A stretch of DNA of 64,000 nt from Xanthobacteraceae bacterium (GTDB lineage: Bacteria; Pseudomonadota; Alphaproteobacteria; Rhizobiales; Xanthobacteraceae): positions 1 through 64,000 of the forward strand of contig JAQGJU010000023.1 of assembly GCA_028290465.1 (NCBI GenBank), in the 5' to 3' direction. Each line of letters starts with the position of its first letter. Position 1 is the stretch's first letter. The translations under genes were made by a program, and so were the position numbers. Of this stretch, positions 8,952 through 17,027 are shown piece after piece. The notes under the pieces were generated by a model that ran no database searches, was not told the DNA's origin, and worked only from the letters and a program-made list of their open reading frames with translations.

Positions 8952-9995
8952 ATGAACGCCATCGCCAGCCGGGAACCGATGATGGCCCGACCTTCCCTAT
9001 TGCCCGAACCGGGCCTCTCGATCATCGTGCCGATGTACAACGAGGCCGGCGGGCTGGCCTCGTTGCACGCCCGCATCGAGGAAGTGGCCCGCGTCCTGAA
9101 GGCGAAGCGCGGCCTCGCCTGCGAAGTCGTCTATGTCGATGACGGCAGCCGCGACGCGACGCTCAGCATCGCCCGTACCCTACCGGCCGACCTGATGGAC
9201 GTGCAGGTGATCTCGCTGTCGCGCAATTTCGGCAAGGAAGCCGCGCTGCACGCCGGGCTAGATCATGCCCGGCGCGGCGCGCTGCTGTTCATGGACGGCG
9301 ACGGCCAGCATCCGCCCACTCTGGTCGAGACGCTGGTCGGGCACTGGCTCGATGACGGCTTTGATGTGGTCTACACGGCGAAGGCCAACCGCGAGAATGA
9401 ATCGTTGCCGCGCCGCATGGGCGGCAAGGCGTTCTATGCGCTGATCAACTGGCGGGCGCGGCAGAAAATCCCGGAGGACGCCGGCGATTTCCGCTTGCTG
9501 TCGCCGCGCGCCGCCGCGGCCTTGCGGCAACTCCCGGAGCGCAACCGGTTCTTCAAAGGCTTGGCGAGCTGGATCGGCTTTCGCCAGAAGCGGGTCGACT
9601 ATGAACCGGCCGAGCGCGAGCATGGCCAGACCAGTTGGAATCTGTCGACGCTGATCGGCCTGTCGATCGAAGGCCTCACCTCGTTCTCGGTGGCGCCGCT
9701 GCGCTTCGCCAGCCTGCTCGGCTTCCTGCTGGCCGTGAGCGCGCTGCTGTTCGGCGCCTGGATGCTGATCGAAGCCTTCGTGTTCAGGACCAGCGTGCCC
9801 GGCTATCCGTCGCTGATCGTCGGCCTGATGGTGATCGGCGGCATGCAGTTGCTGATGATCGGCGTGATGGGCGAGTACATCGGCAAGATCCTGTCCGAGA
9901 TCAAAGCCCGTCCGACCTATTTCGTCGCCGAACATGACGTGAAGCTGGCCAGCCAGAGTGCGGCGACGCCGGCCGCGCAGGCGCCCAATCCATGA
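8952..9995 (+). CDS. Family 2 glycosyltransferase (polyprenyl-phosphate sugar transferase, GtrB/ArnC-like)
   Basis: A 347-residue membrane-bound GT2 enzyme. It shows LSIIVPMYNE, VYVDDGSRDATL, the metal-binding DGDGQHPP and the EDAGDFRLLS region, then two transmembrane helices (about 240-265 and 275-300) and a cytoplasmic tail. This is the layout of DPM1/GtrB/ArnC-type enzymes that load a sugar onto undecaprenyl phosphate. ATG 8952 is preferred over GTG 8943. Its stop overlaps the next gene's start (ATGA), so it acts with the deacetylase. The sugar is unknown; an N-acetylhexosamine is inferred from the partner. Confidence 0.88.
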   Translation: MNAIASREPMMARPSLLPEPGLSIIVPMYNEAGGLASLHARIEEVARVLKAKRGLACEVVYVDDGSRDATLSIARTLPADLMDVQVISLSRNFGKEAALHAGLDHARRGALLFMDGDGQHPPTLVETLVGHWLDDGFDVVYTAKANRENESLPRRMGGKAFYALINWRARQKIPEDAGDFRLLSPRAAAALRQLPERNRFFKGLASWIGFRQKRVDYEPAEREHGQTSWNLSTLIGLSIEGLTSFSVAPLRFASLLGFLLAVSALLFGAWMLIEAFVFRTSVPGYPSLIVGLMVIGGMQLLMIGVMGEYIGKILSEIKARPTYFVAEHDVKLASQSAATPAAQAPNP

Positions 9996-10837
9996 ACGAC
10001 AACGGGCCAGTGCGGCGCATCTGGTTGTGCGCCGACGACTACGGCATCTCGCCCGCCGTCAACGAGGCCATTCGCGCGCTCGTGACCCAGGGCCGGCTCA
10101 ACGCCACGTCGGTCATGGTCGGGGCGCCGAGCTTCAGCCCAGCAGAAGCTGCATCATTGTCGATGCTGAACAATGGCCAGAAGCGGGTCGCGATCGGCCT
10201 GCACTTCACCCTGACCACCCCGTTCCGTCCGCTGAGCCAGGGCTACCGGCCGCTCAAGGACGGCATGTTCCTGTCGATCGGCTCCAGCCTGATCACGGGT
10301 CTGCTGCGCGGCTTCGATCCGCAGGCGCTGGAAGTCGAAGCCGTGGCCCAGATGCAGGCCTTCATCGCGGCGTTCGGCCGCCCGCCGGACTTCATCGATG
10401 GCCACCAGCACGTTCATCTGTTTCCGCAGGTCCGCGACGCGGTGCTCAAGGTCGCGGCCGAGATGGCACCCGGCGCCTGGGTCCGGCAATGCGGGCGGAT
10501 CGGACCGGCGCGGCGGCGGTGGTCCGACCATAAAGCGCTGTTGCTCGACCGGCTGAGCAAAACGTTCCAGGAACGCGCGCAGAAGTTCGGCGTACCGACC
10601 AATCCGGCTTTTGCCGGCACCTATGATTTCCGGCCGGGCGCCGACTTTGCGGCCATATTCCCGCGTTTTCTCGACCATTTGCCGGACGGCAGCGTGGTGA
10701 TGTGCCATCCGGGCTTCGTCGACGCGGAATTGCGCCGGCTCGACCCGCTGACCACGCTGCGCGAGCGCGAATACGCGTTCCTGGCCGACGATACGTTCCC
10801 CCGGGTGCTGGCCGTCCACCGGGTGGCGCTGGCCTGA
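9992..10837 (+). CDS. ChbG/HpnK (YdjC)-family carbohydrate deacetylase
   Basis: A 281-residue protein with the metal-site motifs of the YdjC fold: WLCADDYGISPAVNEAI (residues 10-26) and FIDGHQHVHLFPQ (about 131-143). A late histidine lies in VMCHPGFVD. The family removes N-acetyl groups from amino sugars, e.g. ChbG on chitooligosaccharides, HpnK in hopanoid side chains and NaxD on undecaprenyl-phosphate-GalNAc. Its four-base overlap with a polyprenyl-phosphate sugar transferase argues for the NaxD-like role on a lipid-linked amino sugar rather than for chitin use. No hopanoid gene is nearby. Confidence 0.87.
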   Translation: MNDNGPVRRIWLCADDYGISPAVNEAIRALVTQGRLNATSVMVGAPSFSPAEAASLSMLNNGQKRVAIGLHFTLTTPFRPLSQGYRPLKDGMFLSIGSSLITGLLRGFDPQALEVEAVAQMQAFIAAFGRPPDFIDGHQHVHLFPQVRDAVLKVAAEMAPGAWVRQCGRIGPARRRWSDHKALLLDRLSKTFQERAQKFGVPTNPAFAGTYDFRPGADFAAIFPRFLDHLPDGSVVMCHPGFVDAELRRLDPLTTLREREYAFLADDTFPRVLAVHRVALA

Positions 10838-10917
10838 GGTTTTTCGGTTAGTTTCCCGCCCTGCGACATTTTAGGGGCCTACCCATACCGTCGTCGCAAT
10901 CGTTCCCTACATGATGG

Positions 10918-11030
10918 TAGAGCGCGTCCAGCAAAAGTGGATACCGGTTTTGCGTTCGGACGCGCTCTAAGTGTCTAAACAGACGCGTTTTCTCAACGTG
11001 AAGTGGAGTCCACTTCACTTGAAAACGCTG
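10918..11030. repeat. Dispersed two-hairpin repeat (family B)
   Basis: The first hairpin pairs AGAGCGCGTCC with GGACGCGCTCT around a CAAAAGTGG...CCGGTTTTG interior. The second pairs GCGTTTTC with GAAAACGC around GAAGTGGAGTCCACTTC. The same two-part element occurs at 14573-14690 and, reversed, at 38475-38589; a fragment is at 63358-63387. It fills most of the 228-bp gap between the deacetylase and DUF2076 genes. Confidence 0.85.
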
Positions 11031-11065
11031 TCGCGCCACATTCGGCGCATGAGGGAGAAGCAGTC

Positions 11066-11815
11066 ATGACTCCGCAGGAACGTGCACTCGTGGCCGACCT
11101 GTTCGATCGCCTGGCGAAGCTGGAAAGCGAGCCGCGCGACCCGGAGGCCGAGCAGTTGATCCGGGACGGGCTCGCCCGCGCCCCACACGCACTCTATCCG
11201 CTGGTGCAGACCGTGCTGGTGCAGGACGAAGCCCTGAAGCAGGCCGAAGCCCGCATCCAGGCGCTGGAGGACGGTAGCCAGCAAGCACCCAGCCAAGGCG
11301 GCGGCAGTTTTCTCGACAACATGCGCGACACGTTCCTCGGCCGTAGCGACGAACGGCGAGGCTCGGTGCCGAACGTGCGGCCGGGCGGTTCCCCGTTCGG
11401 CGTGCCGCCCGGTTACAGGGCCGATATGAGTCCGCAGGGCGCGCCCCCGCAGGCGGCCCAGCCCCAAGCTGGTGGCGGCGGTTCGTTTCTGGGCACCGCG
11501 GCGGCAGCCGCGGCCGGCATGGTCGGCGGCTCGCTGCTGATGAACAGCCTGGGCGGAATGTTCGGCCATCACAATTCCGGCGCCGCGAGCGCAGCCGGGC
11601 TGGACAGCGGCTCGCGTTCGCCCTGGGACGGCGGCAACGCCAACAGCGATCTGGCGCGCGATGCCGGCCTCAACGATATCGGCCGCAGCAGCAGCGCCGA
11701 TGCCGGCGGCGATACCCGCAGCGCCGGACTGTTCGACACCGCCAGCAACGACGACGGCAATGTCGACGATCTGGGTGGCGACTTCGATATCGGCGGCGAC
11801 ACCGACGTGGGCTGA
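11066..11815 (+). CDS. DUF2076-family protein
   Basis: A 249-residue protein from ATG 11066, preceded by GAGGGAGAAG; the frame opens at 11003 inside the repeat, which is unlikely to be used. Residues 1-75 are the conserved DUF2076 helical region MTPQERALVADLFDRLAKLE through VLVQDEALKQAEARIQALE. A Gly/Ala/Ser-rich middle contains a short hydrophobic stretch (GTAAAAAAGMVGGSLLMN). The acidic tail is rich in Asp/Gly (DLGGDFDIGGDTD). Members are widespread in proteobacteria and have no assigned biochemical role. The low-complexity tail suggests a flexible, possibly envelope-linked protein. Confidence 0.85.
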   Translation: MTPQERALVADLFDRLAKLESEPRDPEAEQLIRDGLARAPHALYPLVQTVLVQDEALKQAEARIQALEDGSQQAPSQGGGSFLDNMRDTFLGRSDERRGSVPNVRPGGSPFGVPPGYRADMSPQGAPPQAAQPQAGGGGSFLGTAAAAAAGMVGGSLLMNSLGGMFGHHNSGAASAAGLDSGSRSPWDGGNANSDLARDAGLNDIGRSSSADAGGDTRSAGLFDTASNDDGNVDDLGGDFDIGGDTDVG

Positions 11816-11831
11816 ACCTTGTAGCGTTGGC

Positions 11832-11901
11832 GCATGATCTTTTCCGAAAACCGGTACCCACCCCCGGATCAAGTCCGAGGGCATGCTTTTCGGGACCATG
11901 C
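11832..11901. repeat. Dispersed palindromic repeat (family A)
   Basis: It starts GCATGATCTTTTCCGAAAAC, carries a central CGGATCAAGTCCG palindrome, and ends in TTTTCGGGACCATGC, forming a long imperfect hairpin. Other copies are at 12006-12079, 20207-20256 and 38425-38474, with a degenerate one at 14710-14760. Confidence 0.82.
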
Positions 11902-11912
11902 GCGCGGGTCGC

Positions 11913-11945
11913 AAAACAAAAAGGCCGCCCTGCGGGGGCGGCCTT
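11913..11945 (-). terminator. Rho-independent terminator of the L,D-transpeptidase gene
   Basis: The stem GGCCGCCC/GGGCGGCC (11923-11930 with 11936-11943) is followed on the minus strand by TTTTTGTTTTG. It lies downstream of the leftward L,D-transpeptidase gene, after a family A repeat. The DUF2076 gene reads toward it and could use the hairpin only poorly, lacking a T-tract on that side. Confidence 0.78.
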
Positions 11946-12005
11946 CCTGCGATGACGCGGCGACGGGGAACGTTGCCGACGCGCCGGATAAACTCAAATT
12001 CGTTT

Positions 12006-12079
12006 GGGCATGATCTGGTCCGAAAACCGGTGCCCACCCACGGATCAAGTCCGAGGGCATGCTTTTCGGGATCATGCCC
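12006..12079. repeat. Dispersed palindromic repeat (family A)
   Basis: Near-identical to 11832-11901: GGGCATGATCTGGTCCGAAA at one end, the CGGATCAAGTCCG centre and CTTTTCGGGATCATGCCC at the other. Its right end abuts the TAG stop (12079-12081) of the leftward L,D-transpeptidase gene, so the last repeat base forms part of the stop codon. Confidence 0.82.
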
Positions 12080-12861
12080 TAAATGACCAGCACCTTGGTG
12101 CCGACGCGGACGCGTTCGTACAGATCGACGACGTCCTCGTTGCGCATGCGGATGCAGCCCGACGACACCGCCTGCCCGATGGTCCAGGGCTCGTTCGAGC
12201 CGTGAATGCGGTACAGCGACGAGCCGAGATACATCGCCCGCGCGCCGAGCGGATTGTCCGGGCCGCCCGGCATGAAGCGCGGCAGGTCCGGCCGCCGCTG
12301 CAGCATCTCGTCCGGCGGACGCCAGTCCGGCCATTCGCGCTTGGCGGTGATTTCCTTCATGCCGGCCCAGGCGAAGCCGGGGCGGCCGACGCCGATGCCG
12401 TAACGCATCGCGGTGCCGCCATCCTGCACCAGGTACAGAAAGCGCTCGCGGGTATCGATGACGACCGTGCCGGGCTTGTGCGGACCAGTATACGGCACCG
12501 TCTGTTTCTCGTAGCGCGGATCGATCGGCGGATGCGCGGCCGTGCTTTGCTCCACCGGTTCGCCGCGCGCCATTCGCTGCGGCACCTGACGCGGCGCGGC
12601 GCCCGGCCGGCCAGCCAGATCGCCGAACAGGAATTCGATGAAGCCGCCGCCCATCGCAGGCCGCTGCTCCGCATAAGCGAGGCGCACTGCCGGCACGGCC
12701 TCGGCGGCCGGCTCGTCGCCGACCGGTTCGGCGTAAACCGGCACCGTCATCCGGGCGGACGGCATGCCTTGAGGATCGGAACGGAGCGATACCGGCTCGG
12801 CGTAAGCCGGAACGGCCGCGAAGGCGCTCGCCAGGAGCGCGCAGACAACAAGACGCTGCAT
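12079..12861 (-). CDS. Exported L,D-transpeptidase (YkuD family)
   Basis: A 260-residue protein from ATG 12861 with a signal peptide (MQRLVVCALL to VPAYAEP). The frame also opens at 12981, but those 40 residues are not signal-like. A Pro/Glu-rich linker leads to the YkuD catalytic domain in the C-terminal half, with HGSNEPWTIG and SSGCIRMRNEDV, which hold the catalytic His and Cys. Such enzymes make 3-3 peptidoglycan crosslinks or attach envelope proteins to peptidoglycan. Its upstream region is shared with cheZ on the other strand. It ends in a repeat and a terminator, so it is probably monocistronic. Confidence 0.92.
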   Translation of the reverse strand: MQRLVVCALLASAFAAVPAYAEPVSLRSDPQGMPSARMTVPVYAEPVGDEPAAEAVPAVRLAYAEQRPAMGGGFIEFLFGDLAGRPGAAPRQVPQRMARGEPVEQSTAAHPPIDPRYEKQTVPYTGPHKPGTVVIDTRERFLYLVQDGGTAMRYGIGVGRPGFAWAGMKEITAKREWPDWRPPDEMLQRRPDLPRFMPGGPDNPLGARAMYLGSSLYRIHGSNEPWTIGQAVSSGCIRMRNEDVVDLYERVRVGTKVLVI

Positions 12862-13209
12862 CGGTGTACTCGGTACGCTGTACGCTACGGACTGACATCG
12901 ACCGGCGCGAACGCCGCCGGTCCGCATCACTACAGATCGAAACCTCAACTGTTTGGTAAATGAATTCGCCCGAGCGGCCAATGCAGGCGATTTGCCGACG
13001 TGTTCATTCCGTTAGGGTTTATTTTGGGTGAAGCGCAAGCCCTCATGGTTAAAGGCCGGTTGAAAACCGCGACGCGGCGACCGGATTCGTACGCGCCCAC
13101 GCCTTCCTCTCTTAAACACCATCGATGCGGTGACGGGCCACCTTTCGCCCGTGAACCGGGTGTTAATCGCAGCGCAATACAACGACACCAGACACTTGGG
13201 GAGTCGGTA
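12862..13209. promoter_or_regulatory. Divergent intergenic region with a CtrA-like half-matched box
   Basis: This 348-bp gap holds the promoters of the L,D-transpeptidase gene (leftward) and cheZ (rightward). At 13049-13063 there is TTAA-N7-TTGA, one mismatch from the CtrA box TTAA-N7-TTAA. Many alphaproteobacterial motility genes are CtrA-controlled, so it is a candidate cheZ-side site. A single imperfect match can occur by chance, so confidence is low. Nothing else coding was seen. Confidence 0.25.
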
Positions 13210-13992
13210 ATGTCGTTGCAGGGTCGTAAAGTTTTTCGCATCGAGGCGATGCACCACAGTGCTCCGATGCGGCGGCCGGTCAACGCCACGCCTACGCCCC
13301 ACGACGCCGCTTCGCCGGCCGCTTATGACGCGATCGTGCGCGAACTTCAGTCGCTGCGCGCGCTGATGGAAGGCCGCACCGGAGCCGCGCCTGCCGAAGC
13401 CGCGCAGATGGCTGAGCCCGTCGCGCCGATGCCGATTTCGGATTTCGACCGCAAGGCGATCGACGAGGGCCGCGCGCTCAAGAACGAGCTGCATCTGATT
13501 TACGAAGCGATCAAGCGCACCAAGCAGGAGATCGCCACGCTGCACGTCACCGGGTTCAAGGGCCCGCAAATGCAGCGGGTGACCGACGAGCTCGACGCCG
13601 TGATCGGCGGCACCGAGACCGCCACCCAGACGATCCTGTCGGCCGCCGAGGAAATCGACGAAAACGCCAGCGCGCTGGTTGCCTCGCTGCGCCAGGAGCA
13701 CGAACAAGCTCTTGCGGCGGACATTCAGGAACGCGTGCTGTCGATCTTCGAGGCCTGTAACTTTCAGGATCTGACCGGCCAGCGCATCAACAAGGTCGTC
13801 GCTTCGCTCAAATTCATCGAATCGCATGTGATGCGGATGATCGACATCTGGGGCGGCATGGGCGCGTTCGAAGAGTTCGAGCCGGCCGCCATCGCCGAAC
13901 GCGAAGGCGATGCCAAACTTCTCAACGGACCGAAGCTCGACGACGACGCCGGCCACGCTTCGCAGGACGACATCGATTCGATGTTCGGCTAA
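13210..13992 (+). CDS. cheZ: CheZ-like chemotaxis protein phosphatase
   Basis: A 260-residue, mostly helical protein from ATG 13210, set by GGGGAG ten bases upstream; the open frame extends back to 13000 without a ribosome site. The CheZ core lies at about 90-220 and carries ACNFQDLTGQRINKV, the conserved region holding the dephosphorylation residues (Asp and Gln of QDLTGQ). The C-terminal DDIDSMFG is the usual CheY-binding tail. The protein would dephosphorylate CheY-P. No other chemotaxis gene is nearby, so it acts at a distance, as is common in Hyphomicrobiales. Confidence 0.9.
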   Translation: MSLQGRKVFRIEAMHHSAPMRRPVNATPTPHDAASPAAYDAIVRELQSLRALMEGRTGAAPAEAAQMAEPVAPMPISDFDRKAIDEGRALKNELHLIYEAIKRTKQEIATLHVTGFKGPQMQRVTDELDAVIGGTETATQTILSAAEEIDENASALVASLRQEHEQALAADIQERVLSIFEACNFQDLTGQRINKVVASLKFIESHVMRMIDIWGGMGAFEEFEPAAIAEREGDAKLLNGPKLDDDAGHASQDDIDSMFG

Positions 13993-14118
13993 GGCTTGGG
14001 CGCGTAAACGCACAGCCAAATCCGAATAGATGCAAGCTTCATGCGCCAATGCACGCGCACGAAAGACGTATCGATCATCTGTAGCGCCGCATCATGAAGG
14101 CGGCCGCGTTTCGATAAT

Positions 14119-14424
14119 TTACTTCCAGACGCCAGCCTGCGCCAGTTCGGCGGCGATCTGCTTGCCGGTGTAGCGCTGGCGCCGCAATGCTCCGACCTGA
14201 TCGGCGATGTGATCCGGGGTCGGCCGATACAGGCGATAGGCCCGGGACGAGCGGTCCTGCACCCCGCCAGGCCTTCGCCGCGATACCGCTCGACCCATTT
14301 GTCGATGGTCCGCGGGCAGACGCCTGCGTTGGCTGACGGCCTTCGGCGTCCGCCCGCTCAACACCTGCCGAACAATCCGTTCTCGACCATTTGGCGTCAA
14401 ACGGGCATTCTTATGGATGTTCAT
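14119..14424 (-). pseudogene. Decayed IS481-type transposase, N-terminal remnant
   Basis: The frame opens MNIHKNARLTPNGRERIVRQ and later has LYRPTPDHIADQVGALRRQR and KQIAAEL, all typical of the IS481-family helix-turn-helix region. Between SQ and DRSS the residues are wrong. Reading another frame there restores the expected ..GVCPRTIDKWVERYRGEGLAG.., so a two-base loss near 14332 and a one-base loss near 14268 have shifted and then restored the frame. After KQIAAEL the frame ends at once, so the catalytic DDE domain is gone. I could not place terminal inverted repeats. A dead insertion at the edge of the 14.7-18.5 kb accessory segment. Confidence 0.8.
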
Positions 14425-14572
14425 CCGGTCCCTCCGGGAGGCGTGAAGTCTCGACAACTCCAGCTTCCTCGGTCGGGACCGGATGGACAACCTATTGAAA
14501 GCTCATAGCTAGATCACGAAGATTTTGGATCGAACCGATCCAAAATCACAAACATGATCGATTCATATACGT

Positions 14573-14690
14573 TAGAGTGCGTTCAGCAAAAGTGGGGGCC
14601 GGTTTTGCGTCCGAACGCACTCAAAATATTTATAAGAGAGCATTTTCTTCACGCCGACCCGACACCCACTTCGCTTGAAAACGCTCTCTT
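14573..14690. repeat. Dispersed two-hairpin repeat (family B)
   Basis: The first hairpin pairs GAGTGCGTTC with GAACGCACTC around CAAAAGTGGGGGCCGGTTTTG. The second pairs GAGAGCATTTTC with GAAAACGCTCTC. Same plan as 10918-11030. It lies between the IS481 remnant and the PDZ/Sel1 gene. Confidence 0.8.
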
Positions 14691-14709
14691 GAAAACACTC
14701 AAGAGCATC

Positions 14710-14760
14710 GCTCTAGAACATGATGTCGTTCGAAAACCGCTTCGGACTTAATCATGCTCT
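14710..14760. repeat. Degenerate dispersed repeat (family A-like)
   Basis: It runs from AGAACATGATGTCGTTCGAA through ACCGCTTCGGACTT to AATCATGCTCT, pairing its ends imperfectly. It underlies the first in-frame ATG codons (14720) of the next open frame, which is a reason to reject those starts in favour of GTG 14795. Confidence 0.6.
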
Positions 14761-14794
14761 AACCGAGATCAAATCGCCGGGGTGGAGCAAACAA

Positions 14795-16900
14795 GTGGCA
14801 TCAAAATCATTTTGGATTGCACTGCTGGGAATCTTGACGTTCTTCAGCATTATGTCGGCAAAAGCCGCCGAAGTTCGCCCGCCGTTCCTGACAATGGAGG
14901 ATCAGCGTCGATGCATCGGCCACGATGCAGTTTGCTTGAAATGGATTTATCAGAAGGCCCTTATATCTCGAATTGTTCAGCAGATTTTGACTGATCGTGG
15001 CTTTGAGCAGAAGACTGCCTATTTCATTGCGCGGGACTGGGACGCATTTCGGTATGACTTTGAGACCGGCGCGAAAATCCTGCCAAAATCACCGATGCTC
15101 GTCACCACTTCTGACGCTGTCGCATTTGCGAATCGTATTCCTCAATGTTTGAGCGACATCAACTTGACCACATGTCAAATTCGCTTTGCACCGGAGTACG
15201 GATGCAATCTGCAGCGCGACTACATCGCAATCTGTCGCCGAGGCTTCGCTAGGGTAAAGGCCAAATTTTCCGGGCTGCTCGCCGAAGGCCGAAACTATGG
15301 CGCTACATTTGGCGCCGAGCATGAATTCTATAAAGGCGTTGCATGTCTCTACGGACCCAACGGCGGAGATATCGCGGTCTTTGATGCAGGTCCGGCGGCA
15401 ACCGCCACTAAGCTCAGGTTCGACGCAAACGCAGAAGCAGGGAAGTTCAACGTCACGGGTTTGGCACAGCGCGTCGCGACGCCAGCTTCCGCTGTTGTCC
15501 TTGTTGTACCAGCGGTCACACCGGCACCCGCTTGCAAAGCCGTTGTCCGGGCCGGGCAATGGCGCGGGAACGACGAACTCCGCGATGGACAGGCATTGCC
15601 AGGGGCGGTGGAGGTGCTCGACACGAACGAAGCCAAAGCGCTGCAGCGTAAAAGCGAACCCGTGCCCAATGGAGGCGCTGACGTTCCACCCGGTTCGCCG
15701 CGTGTGTCATTCAATGACCTGCCGGACAGCTGGCTTGGCATGGAACTCGGCCGGATTGAGGATTTGCACGCACCCAAGACAACCCTGCCACGCGCGCCCG
15801 TGATCTACGTTGCCCCCAATGGCGCGGCAGCACAGGCCGGAATCCAGCGCGGCGATTTTATACTTCGAATTGGCGGACGCGCCGTCGATGATGCGATGTA
15901 CCTCCGGCTGCATATGACGGAAGCCCCCGTCGGTAAACCGATGAACGTCCTCTACCAGCGCGACGGAAAATCAACGACAGTCGCGATTAAAGCGATTGAT
16001 CTGGACGAGGCTGCGCGCCTGAACGACGTCGCGGCGCTTCGCCATCTCGGTGATTTTTATGCTTTTCAGCCTGGGAACACTGAAACGAATGTAAGGAAGG
16101 CGCGAAGCTACTACGAAAAGGCCGCCGCGCAGAGCGATGTGCGTGCAATCGTAAGACTTGGAAACTCGTTTTCGATCGATGGCCCACACCGGGATGATGC
16201 GGAAGCGCGCAAGTGGTTCGAGAAAGCCGCGAGCCTGGGACATGTCGGCTCGATTCGCCTCGTCGGAAACATGCACCGAACGGGTGAGGGTGGATCAAAA
16301 GATATTGCGCGCGCACGAGAATGGCTCGAGAAGGGAGCGGAGAAAGGCGATATCGCGCAAATGTATGATATCGCGGAGACTTATCGCAACGAGCAAAAAT
16401 ATTCCGAAGCCCGCAAATGGTGGGAAAGGATTATCGCGGCAGAAAAGGGCCCACTGAGAAAAGAGGGCGATCTATTCCGGAACCAAGCGACCTTCCAGCT
16501 AGCATCCGCAATGCTGAATGGAATTGGTGGCCCGAGGGATCTTGTCGAGGGACGCAAACTTCTTGAAAAGGTCGCCTCCGCTGGAGAGCAAGAGCTGATT
16601 GAATCAGGGTACATTCTCGGCAAGTTGCTGTCCGCCGGTGAGTTTGGCGCGCCAGACTTCGTCAAAGCAAGATTCTGGTATGAACGGGCCGCAAAGCAAG
16701 GAAATGCGGATGCGATGTTTGCGCTCGGAATGATGTATCATGAGGGCATCGGCGTACCGAAAAATTCCGCGGAAGCTCGCAAATGGATCGCCAGTGCGGC
16801 GGACAATAAGCACGAAGGCGCTCGCCAGGAACTGCAGAAATTGCCCCCGACAAGCGGTCCGCAACGCAGGGCGCCCGCGCCGAGGCCTGCCCCGCCCTGA
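14795..16900 (+). CDS. Exported PDZ-domain and Sel1-repeat protein
   Basis: A 701-residue protein. GTG 14795 is chosen because GGAG lies seven bases upstream and it yields a clean signal peptide (FWIALLGILTFFSIMSAKA). Residues about 30-200 form a cysteine-containing region I do not recognise (C40, C47, then C118, C127, C137, C147, C184), plausibly disulphide-bonded in the periplasm. A PDZ-like domain at about 310-400 has VAPNGAAAQAGIQRGDFILR and IGGR. From about 407 to 683 there are Sel1-type helical repeats (ARSYYEKAAAQSDVRAIVRL, ARKWFEKAASLGH, ARFWYERAAKQGNADAMFAL). The tail is Pro-rich. It looks like a periplasmic scaffold. It lies 127 bp before the caspase-like gene, and this pair is more AT-rich than its surroundings. 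Confidence 0.82.
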   Translation: MASKSFWIALLGILTFFSIMSAKAAEVRPPFLTMEDQRRCIGHDAVCLKWIYQKALISRIVQQILTDRGFEQKTAYFIARDWDAFRYDFETGAKILPKSPMLVTTSDAVAFANRIPQCLSDINLTTCQIRFAPEYGCNLQRDYIAICRRGFARVKAKFSGLLAEGRNYGATFGAEHEFYKGVACLYGPNGGDIAVFDAGPAATATKLRFDANAEAGKFNVTGLAQRVATPASAVVLVVPAVTPAPACKAVVRAGQWRGNDELRDGQALPGAVEVLDTNEAKALQRKSEPVPNGGADVPPGSPRVSFNDLPDSWLGMELGRIEDLHAPKTTLPRAPVIYVAPNGAAAQAGIQRGDFILRIGGRAVDDAMYLRLHMTEAPVGKPMNVLYQRDGKSTTVAIKAIDLDEAARLNDVAALRHLGDFYAFQPGNTETNVRKARSYYEKAAAQSDVRAIVRLGNSFSIDGPHRDDAEARKWFEKAASLGHVGSIRLVGNMHRTGEGGSKDIARAREWLEKGAEKGDIAQMYDIAETYRNEQKYSEARKWWERIIAAEKGPLRKEGDLFRNQATFQLASAMLNGIGGPRDLVEGRKLLEKVASAGEQELIESGYILGKLLSAGEFGAPDFVKARFWYERAAKQGNADAMFALGMMYHEGIGVPKNSAEARKWIASAADNKHEGARQELQKLPPTSGPQRRAPAPRPAPP

Positions 16901-17027
16901 CACAGCGGAGCCTTCCGCGCCGCCGCTGTTGTGTTGTGCCAGGGAGTCCGTCCGGCAATGGGAGTTCGCTCGGCGATGATGACCAAGTCGAACTCATGAC
17001 GACATTGAACAGAGAGGGGGTGCCGCA

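Noticed and set aside
11015-12898. 627-codon minus-strand open frame spanning the DUF2076 gene and repeats
   Set aside because: It crosses two repeats and a terminator and contradicts the clear DUF2076 and L,D-transpeptidase frames.
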